Source of the DNA: Bacteroidota bacterium
Lineage (GTDB): Bacteria; Bacteroidota; Bacteroidia; Sphingobacteriales; Sphingobacteriaceae
NCBI GenBank assembly: GCA_018266915.1
Contig: JAFDZM010000082.1
Span: 46,743 to 110,742, forward strand
DNA length: 64,000 nt
Direction: 5' to 3'
The notes under the pieces are model-generated. The model did not search any database. It had not been told where the DNA came from and saw nothing but the letters and a program-made list of their open reading frames with translations. A program made the position numbers and the translations under genes. Shown piece after piece: positions 26,514 to 34,838 of this stretch (position 1 is its first letter; each line of letters opens with the position of its first letter).

Positions 26514-27701
26514 TCAATTTGTAAACGTCTTTAACGGAATTTGTTTAATTAAATTTTGCGCAAAAATGCGTGTTTCTTTGTCAGTATTCAAATAGTCTTC
26601 CAGCGTTGGCTTGGCGTGATAGCCAACTTTCAGCATGCATTCTTCAATTACATCGCTCATCGCTAAAAAGCTAAGGCCATTGTTCAAAAAGCCTGCCACG
26701 GCAATTTCATTGGCCGCATTGATGATGCATGGCATGTTTCCGCCTTTTTTTAAAGCCTCAAACGCGAATGCAAGATTACGAAATGTCTTTATGTCAGGTT
26801 TCTCAAAAGTAAGACTAGGGTAATTGATAAAGTCGAACCGTTTGAAATTGTTTTCAATTCTGCCGGGATAAGTGAGCGCATATTGTATGGGCAGCTTCAT
26901 ATCAGGCAAACCCATTTGCGCTTTGATGGATCCGTCCTTAAATTGAACCATCGAATGAATGATCGATTGCGGATGAACAATGACATCGATCTGCTCAATA
27001 TCCAAATCGAACAGCCATTTAGCTTCCATCACTTCCAGACCTTTATTCATCAGCGAAGCTGAATCAATGGTAATCTTGGCGCCCATCACCCAGTTAGGGT
27101 GTTTCAGCGCATCTTCGCGGGTTACGCCTGCCAGGTAGTCCAAAGTTTTTCCCCTGAACGGGCCACCGGAGGCAGTGATGATCACTTTTTCAACAGTATG
27201 ATGCTCTTCGCCGGCCAAACATTGGAAGATAGCCGAGTGCTCCGAATCAACAGGAAGAATATTAATATTATGCTGTTTAGCCAGGTCAGTAATCAATTCA
27301 CCGGCTACCACTAAAGTTTCTTTATTTGCTAGCGCGATGTCTTTGCCTGCTTTTATAGCATTGATTGTAGGCTCCAGTCCTGCAAAGCCGACCATCGCTG
27401 TAAGCACCATATCGATAGCGGGATCGCTCACTATATCCTTTATCGCTTCGATTCCTGCCAATACTTTTACTTCAGTTGAGGAAAGCGCTTCTTTTACGCG
27501 CTCATAGTATTTTTCATTGCAGATAATCGCGTAAGCAGGCCTGAATTTCAGGGATTGTTGTATTAATAATTCAGCGTTATTTTGGGCGGTTAAAACGTAA
27601 GCGCTGAATAAGGTGGGATTCTCTGAAATCACCTCTAACGCTTGCGTTCCTATACTCCCTGTAGAGCCTAATATTGCTATATTCTTTTTACTCAACTTCA
27701 A
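26514..27701 (-). CDS. dxr: 1-deoxy-D-xylulose-5-phosphate reductoisomerase
   Basis: This 395-residue enzyme of the MEP pathway turns DXP into MEP with NADPH. NADP binding is by ILGSTGSIGTQALEV at 10-24. The metal site is in LPVDSEHSAIFQCL. Substrate recognition is in TASGGPFRGK and VMGAKITIDSASLMNKGLEVMEA, and HPQSIIHSMVQFKDGS follows. No ATG exists near the start: the frame must begin at a TTG at 27701 or at 27695, giving MKLSKKN or MSKKN. This weak start may set its level relative to its operon mates. It is 8 bases after the GH3-like gene. Confidence 0.95.
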   Translation of the reverse strand: MKLSKKNIAILGSTGSIGTQALEVISENPTLFSAYVLTAQNNAELLIQQSLKFRPAYAIICNEKYYERVKEALSSTEVKVLAGIEAIKDIVSDPAIDMVLTAMVGFAGLEPTINAIKAGKDIALANKETLVVAGELITDLAKQHNINILPVDSEHSAIFQCLAGEEHHTVEKVIITASGGPFRGKTLDYLAGVTREDALKHPNWVMGAKITIDSASLMNKGLEVMEAKWLFDLDIEQIDVIVHPQSIIHSMVQFKDGSIKAQMGLPDMKLPIQYALTYPGRIENNFKRFDFINYPSLTFEKPDIKTFRNLAFAFEALKKGGNMPCIINAANEIAVAGFLNNGLSFLAMSDVIEECMLKVGYHAKPTLEDYLNTDKETRIFAQNLIKQIPLKTFTN

Positions 27702-27709
27702 TATTCTTT

Positions 27710-29212
27710 CTATTCAACAATATATTTTTCCAGCTCATCCGCGATCTTTCTATCATTAGAAAGCCGTGGAACCTTATTTTGCCCGCCCAATTTACCCTGC
27801 GAACGCATATAATTGATAAATGCATCTTTCGCGAGGCTTTGGATGATCAAAGGTTGTAAAATGTTACCTTCAATCAGGTCAAAATAATAAATATTTTTCT
27901 TTTGCAACGCCTTATCTACTTTTAACGCAAAGGCTTTCATATCTGTTGGCTTTTTGCCAAACTCGATGAACCATTCATGATAAGGCAATTCGCCTTTTGC
28001 AGGATTAACCTGGGGCGCGACTGTAAACTCAACAATATCTACGCCTTGTTCATTAGCTACCCTCATCAGTGCCTGTTCTACTTCTTCGCCTATAACGTGT
28101 TCACCAAAAGCGGAGATATAATGCTTGATGCGTCCGGTTACCACAATACGATACGGATCTTTCGATACAAACTTTATTATATCACCAATACTGTATCCCC
28201 ACAAACCGGCAGTTGTGTTTAGTATCAACGTATAGTTTTTATCCAACTCAACATTCTGCAAACTTAACCGGGTAGGATTTTCATTAAAGAATTCTTCAGC
28301 AGGAACAAATTCATAAAATATCCCTGAGTCAGTTAGCAACAGTAATCCTTTTTCTTTTTGCGAATCCTGGAAGGCAATAAAACCTTCAGAAGCAGGGTAG
28401 GTTTCAATAGAATCTATTTTAAAGCCAATACTTTCCTCAATTCGTGCGCGATAAGGCTCAAAATTTACCCCGCCGTACACGAATAACTTAAAGTTAGGGA
28501 AGATGTTTTTTATTTTCTTACCGCCTGTTTTTGCAGCCAGCCGGTCAAAATACATCTGGCACCAGGGTGGAATGCCCGATATCAGGCGCATATCTGCATG
28601 AAGCGTTTCCTCTACTATGGCATCCACTTTTTGCTCCCAGTCCTCAATGCAATTTACTGCGTAGCTTGGCAAGCGGTTCTTCTGCAAATATTTAGGGACG
28701 AGGTTGGCTACAATACCCGATAACCTTCCTACAGAAATTCCAGCCTTCTTATTCAAAACCGGGCTCCCCTGCAGAAATATCATTTTTCCATCAGCAAATT
28801 CAGCCTTACCTGTTTCGTGAATATAACTCAGCAATGCATTGCGCGCTGCTTTAATATGCTCCGGCATGCTTTCTTTGGAGATCGGAATGTATTTTATACC
28901 TGATGTAGTGCCTGATGTTTTAGCCAGGTATTCAGGTTTGCCGGGCCATAAAATGTCAGGATCGCCATGAGTCACACGATCAATATATGGTCGTAGGTCT
29001 TCATAATCGCGGATCGGTACCTGCTTTTTAAAATCGTCATAAGAATTGATCGCCTCAAACTGATGATCTTTCCCGAAGGCCGTATTTTTTGCGCTTGAAA
29101 TTAAATGCTGAAAGGTTTTTTGTTGCAGAGCGATTGAGTTTTTCCGGATTTTATCCAAATCCTTATTCACCCAGGCAGCGAATACTTTACTCAATACAGC
29201 CTTTAATCCCAT
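27710..29212 (-). CDS. GH3-family acyl-adenylate/amido synthetase-like protein
   Basis: This 500-residue protein carries the ATP/acyl-adenylate loop AKTSGTTSGIKYIPIS at about 92-107, then ETYPASEGFIAFQ and a C-terminal domain with VTGRIKHYISAFGEHV. These are features of the GH3 family, first known in plants for joining hormones to amino acids. In Bacteroidota the substrate is unknown. It lies between a membrane protein gene (3 bases upstream) and dxr (8 bases downstream), which hints at a link to lipid or envelope synthesis. Confidence 0.88.
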   Translation of the reverse strand: MGLKAVLSKVFAAWVNKDLDKIRKNSIALQQKTFQHLISSAKNTAFGKDHQFEAINSYDDFKKQVPIRDYEDLRPYIDRVTHGDPDILWPGKPEYLAKTSGTTSGIKYIPISKESMPEHIKAARNALLSYIHETGKAEFADGKMIFLQGSPVLNKKAGISVGRLSGIVANLVPKYLQKNRLPSYAVNCIEDWEQKVDAIVEETLHADMRLISGIPPWCQMYFDRLAAKTGGKKIKNIFPNFKLFVYGGVNFEPYRARIEESIGFKIDSIETYPASEGFIAFQDSQKEKGLLLLTDSGIFYEFVPAEEFFNENPTRLSLQNVELDKNYTLILNTTAGLWGYSIGDIIKFVSKDPYRIVVTGRIKHYISAFGEHVIGEEVEQALMRVANEQGVDIVEFTVAPQVNPAKGELPYHEWFIEFGKKPTDMKAFALKVDKALQKKNIYYFDLIEGNILQPLIIQSLAKDAFINYMRSQGKLGGQNKVPRLSNDRKIADELEKYIVE

Positions 29213-29215
29213 AAC

Positions 29216-29944
29216 TCAATTGGTTTCGTTAAGATCGTCATCCACATCCTGGTGACTGTACACCAGTTTACGGTAAGTAACTGCCAGTATAATGTTCACA
29301 AAAGGATAGGTGAACATAATTAAAATAGAGACGAGCGGGTAGTATTGTGATATCTTAGCCGGAACGCCAATACATAATAATATGATACCCAGTATAACCA
29401 GCACTTTTAACAAATAACCTTTAGTTAGCTTGAAGCTTTGCTTCATCGATTCAATCGGGCCGGAATGGTCGTCAACAATAAAGGTATTGAAGAACATGAT
29501 CCTTAAAAAAAAGTAAAGAGCAGCGATGACGCCAACTGTTTTGATGATGTTATCAACTATTGGATACTTTTCAAGATAGTCAACCAAAACAGCAAAATTG
29601 GTAATGATAAAGGCCAGAATAAATGCCACCGCCAGATAACTTATTATCATTTTAAATCCCGGCACCACCTGCTTAAATTCAAATTCATAATACTCACTGT
29701 CGATAAGCGTAAAAATGAGCTTATATAGTCCTAAGGTGGTATACGCCTGGGTGAGAATAAGCAGGAACGATACCACCATTGTGCCTGCGAAAGCCTCCGG
29801 AGCAATAATCAATTCGATGATTATACCCAGCAAAGACAGTAGGATAAAAGATACCACCGAAAAAACGATAATGGTAATAAAATTCCTTTTAAACAGATAC
29901 CAGGAAGTCTTAAGGATATCTAAAACGGAAAAGGGGTGGTACAT
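29216..29944 (-). CDS. Polytopic membrane protein, function unknown
   Basis: This 242-residue protein has about six hydrophobic spans and starts with FSVLDILKTSWYLFKRNFITIIVFSVVSF. A GPIESMKQSFKLTKGYLLKVL segment before the last spans is common in Bacteroidota membrane proteins with DUF975/DUF4013-like folds. No catalytic residues are seen. It is 7 bases after a glycosyltransferase gene and 3 bases before the GH3-like gene, so it is firmly in the operon. Confidence 0.7.
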   Translation of the reverse strand: MYHPFSVLDILKTSWYLFKRNFITIIVFSVVSFILLSLLGIIIELIIAPEAFAGTMVVSFLLILTQAYTTLGLYKLIFTLIDSEYYEFEFKQVVPGFKMIISYLAVAFILAFIITNFAVLVDYLEKYPIVDNIIKTVGVIAALYFFLRIMFFNTFIVDDHSGPIESMKQSFKLTKGYLLKVLVILGIILLCIGVPAKISQYYPLVSILIMFTYPFVNIILAVTYRKLVYSHQDVDDDLNETN

Positions 29945-29951
29945 ATTCGGC

Positions 29952-30920
29952 TTACGATCTTTTTAGTATAACGCGCTTCCAAAAATCCTGCATAAATCCA
30001 AACCCATAGGCGATTAGTTGAGTGAAGGCGGCAATAACGCTCAAAAATGCAACTTTTACCGACTTGTTTCTCCACCACGAGTGGAAAAATATCAACAAAA
30101 CGAACAGGGCGTATACAAAGTTACATAACATAGCGATAGGCCATGCCAAAATATTGGCTATCAGGGAAAAGAAAATTCCGAGGGTGAAAACAGCCGGGAA
30201 AAAGTGCACAGCCTTTAGCTCTGAAGGAAAGAATTTGTAAACGTTGATGCGTGCCCGGCCAAAAAAATGCAGCTGTTTATAAAACTGAAAAAAGCTTGTG
30301 CGGCGCTTATGATAAACCTTGGCATCGGGTATTAAACCTATCTTAAAGCCTGTTGAGTGGATACGGATACTGTATTCAATATCCTCGCCCGAACGTGTAA
30401 TAATAAAGCCCCCGACAGTTTCCCAAACCTTTCGCGAGACCCCCATATTGAAGCTGCGCGGATGGAATTGTCCTAGTGCTTTCTTATTGCCACGGATGCC
30501 ACCGGTTGTAAAAGGGGATGTCATGGAGTAACTAATAGCCTTTTGCACCGGGGTAAACGATGGATGCGCATCATCCGGACCGCCGTAAGCATCCAGCCAG
30601 TTGGTTTTCAGGTAATCGTCTACTATTTGCAGGTAGTCGGCAGGGATGAGGCAGTCTGAATCAAAAATGATAAAATAATCACCCTTGGCACGTTCAAAAC
30701 CATAGTTGCGGGTAAAGCCCTGGCCCTCGTTTTTCTTTACAAAGTAACGGACGTTCAGTTTATCCTCGAAGTTTTTGACAATATCCGCCGCATCATTTAC
30801 CGAACCGTCTTCCAAAACCAGCACTTCAAAATCCTTGTAAGTCTGAAGTGTAAGCGACTCCAGTAATTCTTTTATTTCCTGCGGACGATTGTATAAAGGG
30901 ATGATGATGGAAAAAAGCAT
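29952..30920 (-). CDS. Family 2 glycosyltransferase with C-terminal membrane helices
   Basis: This 322-residue GT-A enzyme has SIIIPLYNRPQEIKELLESL at the start, VLVLEDGS, the metal-binding DxD as FDSDCLI and an acceptor loop SGEDIEYSIRIHSTGFK. The C-terminal spans at about 240-300 anchor it to the membrane. It probably adds a sugar to a lipid carrier or surface glycan. It is the first gene of the operon that continues through GH3, dxr and rseP. Confidence 0.9.
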   Translation of the reverse strand: MLFSIIIPLYNRPQEIKELLESLTLQTYKDFEVLVLEDGSVNDAADIVKNFEDKLNVRYFVKKNEGQGFTRNYGFERAKGDYFIIFDSDCLIPADYLQIVDDYLKTNWLDAYGGPDDAHPSFTPVQKAISYSMTSPFTTGGIRGNKKALGQFHPRSFNMGVSRKVWETVGGFIITRSGEDIEYSIRIHSTGFKIGLIPDAKVYHKRRTSFFQFYKQLHFFGRARINVYKFFPSELKAVHFFPAVFTLGIFFSLIANILAWPIAMLCNFVYALFVLLIFFHSWWRNKSVKVAFLSVIAAFTQLIAYGFGFMQDFWKRVILKRS

Positions 30921-31071
30921 TCTTGTTTAGATGTGCAAATATGCAGATGTGCAAATGTGCGGATTAATATGTAAATGTGTAAATAGGCGGATACGTAATT
31001 TGTTTGATTTGAAGCGATCAAAATTGAATTTTTCTATCATATGCACATCCTCAAATTTGCACATCTGCACA
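30921..31071. repeat. Intergenic dyad of the word TGTGCAAAT / ATTTGCACA
   Basis: The left side has ATGTGCAAATATGCAGATG and more TGTGCAAATGTGC words. The right side has CATATGCACATCC and CAAATTTGCACATCTGCACA. The two sides can pair across the 151-base gap between two minus-strand glycosyltransferase genes. Same word family as 19757-19822. Confidence 0.6.
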
Positions 31072-32022
31072 TCAAATCGTCTCCTCTACCTGGTAATGAT
31101 TACGGTCGTGTGAGCTGCGTGAAACCAGTTCGGCAACGAAGCCGGTTAAAAACATTTGTGAGCCAACTATGATGGCAACAAGCGCAATATAAAACAGTGG
31201 TTGGGTAGTGATATCGCGGTAATGCTGGTTGTGTGCAATTGAATAAAGCTTTTCGCAGATCATCCAAATGGCTATAATAAGACCGGTAAGGAAGCTCAGA
31301 ACGCCAAAAACGCCGAAAAAGTGCATGGGCCGTTTACCGAATTTGCCTACGAAGAATATCGAGAGCAAGTCTAAAAAGCCATTTACAAAGCGGCTCATTC
31401 CGAACTTGGTCTTGCCATATTTACGTGCGCGGTGTTCTACAATTTGCTCGCCGATCTTTGTAAAACCGGCCCATTTGGCAATAACCGGTATGTAGCGGTG
31501 CATTTCGCCGTAAACCTCGATATTTTTAACCACGGTACTGCGATAAGCTTTCAGGCCGCAATTAAAATCGTGCAGATTTTTTATGCCCGACATACGGCGG
31601 GTAGCTGCATTGAATAGTTTGGTAGGGACTGTTTTCGTTATTGGATCATAACGTTTGGCTTTCCAACCTGATATCAGATCGTAATTGTCTTCAGTAATGC
31701 GGCGATACAACTGTGGGATTTCATCAGGACTGTCTTGCAGGTCAGCATCCATCGTAACTACCACATTGCCTTTGGTTGCCGCAAAACCAACATTCAGCGC
31801 CGCCGATTTACCATAGTTACGCCTGAATTTAATACCCCGGATAAATGGATTATTTTGCTGCAGCTTAAGGATCATATCCCAGGAGCCGTCGTTGCTGCCG
31901 TCGTCGACAAGGATAATTTCATAAGTGAAAAGGTTTTCAAGCATTACACGGCTTATCCACGATGTAAGTTCCGGTAACGATTCTACTTCATTAAACAGAG
32001 GTACTACTACTGATATATCCAT
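31072..32022 (-). CDS. Polyprenyl-phosphate-type glycosyltransferase (GT2, DPM/ArnC-like)
   Basis: I start at the ATG at 32022 (316 residues, MDISVVVPLFNEVESLPEL); the longer frame begins at a TTG inside the -7 box. GT-A motifs are DDGSNDGSW and TMDADLQDSPDEIP, and NFRRNYGKSAALNVGF-like and HDFNCGLKAYR segments follow. Two membrane spans near 225-250 and 275-295 match DPM1/ArnC-type enzymes that load a sugar onto undecaprenyl phosphate. It has its own promoter, divergent from the M1 peptidase gene. Confidence 0.9.
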   Translation of the reverse strand: MDISVVVPLFNEVESLPELTSWISRVMLENLFTYEIILVDDGSNDGSWDMILKLQQNNPFIRGIKFRRNYGKSAALNVGFAATKGNVVVTMDADLQDSPDEIPQLYRRITEDNYDLISGWKAKRYDPITKTVPTKLFNAATRRMSGIKNLHDFNCGLKAYRSTVVKNIEVYGEMHRYIPVIAKWAGFTKIGEQIVEHRARKYGKTKFGMSRFVNGFLDLLSIFFVGKFGKRPMHFFGVFGVLSFLTGLIIAIWMICEKLYSIAHNQHYRDITTQPLFYIALVAIIVGSQMFLTGFVAELVSRSSHDRNHYQVEETI

Positions 32023-32074
32023 TGATCGGGACTGCGATTGGATGTATGTTGAATCAAGATTTTCCAAACGAGTG

Positions 32075-32082
32075 CAAAAATA
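32075..32082 (-). promoter_or_regulatory. -7 promoter box of the GT2 gene
   Basis: Read on the minus strand this is TATTTTTG, matching TAnnTTTG, 52 bases before the chosen ATG. Confidence 0.5.
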
Positions 32083-32168
32083 CAAAAAAAGAGCTACCGT
32101 TTTGATACGTAAAAAGCGTTAGAAAATTGCTGCTGATTTTTTAATATCTTGCATCTTTATCTATAACC

Positions 32169-34784
32169 ATGAGACTCACAAAAGTTATTATTACCCTATT
32201 AGCGCTGGGTATTGCAGGCCAGGTAAAGGCACAAACCACACAAGACACTACACCCCCAAAGTATGATCAGCACAAAGTGTTTGATCCGTTGTTCTATCCG
32301 CCCAAAAATGGCGACGAGCGGGCACAAAGTGGTGCACCCGGGCCGAAATACTGGCAAAACCGTGCGGATTACAAATTAAATGTCACACTTGATACGGCCA
32401 AACACCGGGTAAGCGGTAATGATATTATTACTTATACTAATAATAGTCCGGGGCCACTGCCATTCCTATGGCTGCAAGTTGATCAGAATATTTATAAAAC
32501 CGATTCCCGCGGGGCGGCAACCAGCACAGTAGACGGTGGACGGAATGGCATAAAAGAGTTTACCAACGGTGACGAGATCAAATCGATCACGCTTATCGGT
32601 AAGGATGGCAAAGAAGAAAAGGCCGATTACATCGTAACAGATACCCGTTTGCAGATCAAGCTTAAAAATTCATTAGGCGGCAACGGCCAACAGATTAAGA
32701 TCAAGATTGACTATGCCTTTGATATCCCAGAATACGGCACAGACCGCATGGGACGAATGAAAAGTAAAAACGGCTGGATTTATGCCATCGCCCAATGGTA
32801 CCCACGCATGGAGGTTTATGATGATATCACCGGTTGGAACGTGATCCCGTACATGGGTGCAGGTGAGTTTTATTTGGAATACGGTGATTTTGATTTTACG
32901 GTTACTGCTCCTTCTGACCTGGTAGTAGTAGGTTCAGGCGAATTGGTGAACCCTAATGAGGTACTTGCCCCTAAAATTATCAGCAGACTGGCGACAGCTA
33001 AAGGCAGTGATAAAACTGTAATGATAAAAGACTCCACCGAAATTGGTAATAAAGATTTTTATCCTAAGAAAGCCAATTTAACCTGGCATTTCTTCTGTAA
33101 AAACTCGCGTGATGTATCGTGGGCCGCTTCCAGGGCATTTATATGGGATGCAGCGCGTATCAATTTGCCAAGCGGAAAAAAGGTATTAGCGCAATCTGTT
33201 TATCCTGCTGAAAGCGCCGGCAATGAAGCCTGGGGACGATCGACCGAATACGTTAAAGGCTGTATCGAACTTTACTCGAACGAGTGGTTTGAATATACCT
33301 ACCCGGTTGCAACCAATGTTTCGTGTAATGTGGGCGGAATGGAGTATCCCGGCATAGTTTTCTGCGGATCAAACAATAAAGGCGGCGCTTTATGGGAGGT
33401 TACCAATCATGAGTTTGGACATAACTGGTTCCCGATGATCGTTGGTTCGAACGAGCGTAAATACGCCTGGATGGACGAAGGCTTTAATACCTTTATAAAC
33501 CAGGTGGATACCAAAGTATTTAATAACGGCGAATACTATGAGCCGCGCGACGAGCAAAAAGGCGCACCCGGTATGTTCCCGCAAGATGCAGACGCGATAA
33601 TGAATATCCCAGACGTGATCCAGGCGGATTATTTAGGTTATGCAGCTTATGATAAACCGGCGTTGGGTTTAACCATTTTGCGCGAACAGATATTAGGCAA
33701 AGAGCGTTTTGATTATGCCTTCCGTACCTACATCAAACGCTGGGCCTTTAAGCACCCTACGCCATGGGACTTTTTCCATACAATGGATAATGCAGCAGGA
33801 GAGGATTTAGGTTGGTTCTGGAAGGAATGGTTTACAACTACCTGGAAACTGGATCAATCCGTAAAAAGCATTGAGTATGTGAATAACAACCCTGAAAAAG
33901 GATCGCTGATCACTTTGGAGAATCAGGAAGAGATGGCTTTGCCGGTTACCATATTTGTGAAAGAGGAAAATGGTAAAACAGGTCTGGTCAAATTGCCGGC
34001 GGAAATCTGGCAACGCGGAGGTACATGGACATTCCTGTATAAATCAACCTCAAAAGTGCTTTATGCGATAATTGACCCTGAACATAAATTGCCGGATATT
34101 GATCCCGATAATAACTCCTTCAGCAGTGTACTGGTTGAACCGGGTACAACAGCAAGCACGGTGGTGAATAAATATTTTGATGCAATTGGGGGTGAAAGCA
34201 AGGTAAAAGGAGTTGATGACCTGACTATTACTTCTGAAGGCGATATTCAGGGAGTTCCTATTAAAAAAATAGGCCGCTATAAATCATCAGGTAAAGTTTA
34301 CCTGGATTTGGTTGCGCCTTCTTATAACGGCCTTGTGGTGAACCGTGTTGTAGTTAATGGTGATAGCGTTTTGCTTAGGCAAATGAACAACAAGGTTCCG
34401 TTAGATACTTTGAGTAAAAAATACCTGAGAGCACGTACTCATCTTTTCCCTGAGCTTAATTTTGGTAAGAAAGGTTATACAGTTCAATTAGAGCCGAGAT
34501 TACAGGTGGTAAACGGTGAATTAGCCTATCTGTTGAATGTTACTCAACCAGATGGTGTGAAGATGAGATACTATTATGATGCGCAGACGGGCTTGAAAGT
34601 AAGGCAGTATATTGATATCGCCGGCGGAAGCACAGTATATGACTGGTCTGATTATCACGATGTGAACGGCGTAAAAATCCCTTATACCGAAAAAACAACG
34701 GTTGTCGGTCAGCCGATAGAATTTAAAGTAAAAGATGCTGCTATAAACAGCGGAATAGCTGACGATACTTTTAAAGATGAATAA
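32169..34784 (+). CDS. Secreted M1-family metallopeptidase with extra C-terminal LolA-like domain
   Basis: This 871-residue protein has a signal peptide ending near residue 21 (VKAQ). The M1 beta domain lies at about 45-270. The exopeptidase-loop variant is NVGGMEYPG. The zinc site is HEFGH at 414-418 with E437 in WMDEGFN, spaced as in gluzincins. Residues from about 660 (VVNKYFDAIGGESKVKGV...) form a separate beta-rich domain resembling the LolA-like domains fused to other Bacteroidota peptidases. It probably trims peptides in the periplasm. A perfect 17-bp hairpin follows the stop. Confidence 0.9.
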   Translation: MRLTKVIITLLALGIAGQVKAQTTQDTTPPKYDQHKVFDPLFYPPKNGDERAQSGAPGPKYWQNRADYKLNVTLDTAKHRVSGNDIITYTNNSPGPLPFLWLQVDQNIYKTDSRGAATSTVDGGRNGIKEFTNGDEIKSITLIGKDGKEEKADYIVTDTRLQIKLKNSLGGNGQQIKIKIDYAFDIPEYGTDRMGRMKSKNGWIYAIAQWYPRMEVYDDITGWNVIPYMGAGEFYLEYGDFDFTVTAPSDLVVVGSGELVNPNEVLAPKIISRLATAKGSDKTVMIKDSTEIGNKDFYPKKANLTWHFFCKNSRDVSWAASRAFIWDAARINLPSGKKVLAQSVYPAESAGNEAWGRSTEYVKGCIELYSNEWFEYTYPVATNVSCNVGGMEYPGIVFCGSNNKGGALWEVTNHEFGHNWFPMIVGSNERKYAWMDEGFNTFINQVDTKVFNNGEYYEPRDEQKGAPGMFPQDADAIMNIPDVIQADYLGYAAYDKPALGLTILREQILGKERFDYAFRTYIKRWAFKHPTPWDFFHTMDNAAGEDLGWFWKEWFTTTWKLDQSVKSIEYVNNNPEKGSLITLENQEEMALPVTIFVKEENGKTGLVKLPAEIWQRGGTWTFLYKSTSKVLYAIIDPEHKLPDIDPDNNSFSSVLVEPGTTASTVVNKYFDAIGGESKVKGVDDLTITSEGDIQGVPIKKIGRYKSSGKVYLDLVAPSYNGLVVNRVVVNGDSVLLRQMNNKVPLDTLSKKYLRARTHLFPELNFGKKGYTVQLEPRLQVVNGELAYLLNVTQPDGVKMRYYYDAQTGLKVRQYIDIAGGSTVYDWSDYHDVNGVKIPYTEKTTVVGQPIEFKVKDAAINSGIADDTFKDE

Positions 34785-34791
34785 TTTTGTG

Positions 34792-34834
34792 TTCTGAGTT
34801 TTGAGTAAAAAAAAATCTTACTCAAAACTCAGAA
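34792..34834. terminator. Perfect 17-bp hairpin between convergent genes
   Basis: TTCTGAGTTTTGAGTAA (34792-34808) and TTACTCAAAACTCAGAA (34818-34834) pair fully around an A-rich 9-base loop. It serves as the likely terminator for both the M1 peptidase and the deacetylase gene, and is built from the gap word ACTCAAAACTCAGAA. Confidence 0.7.
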
Positions 34835-34838
34835 TTCC

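Noticed and set aside
30921..31071. Possible CRISPR-like array
   Set aside because: The words vary in length and direction, have no regular spacers and no cas gene is near; it is a gap repeat.
32145..32151. TATCTTG-type boxes as promoters (also near 59620 and 62799)
   Set aside because: One base short of the consensus and without a -33 element; noted only as a weak recurring word.
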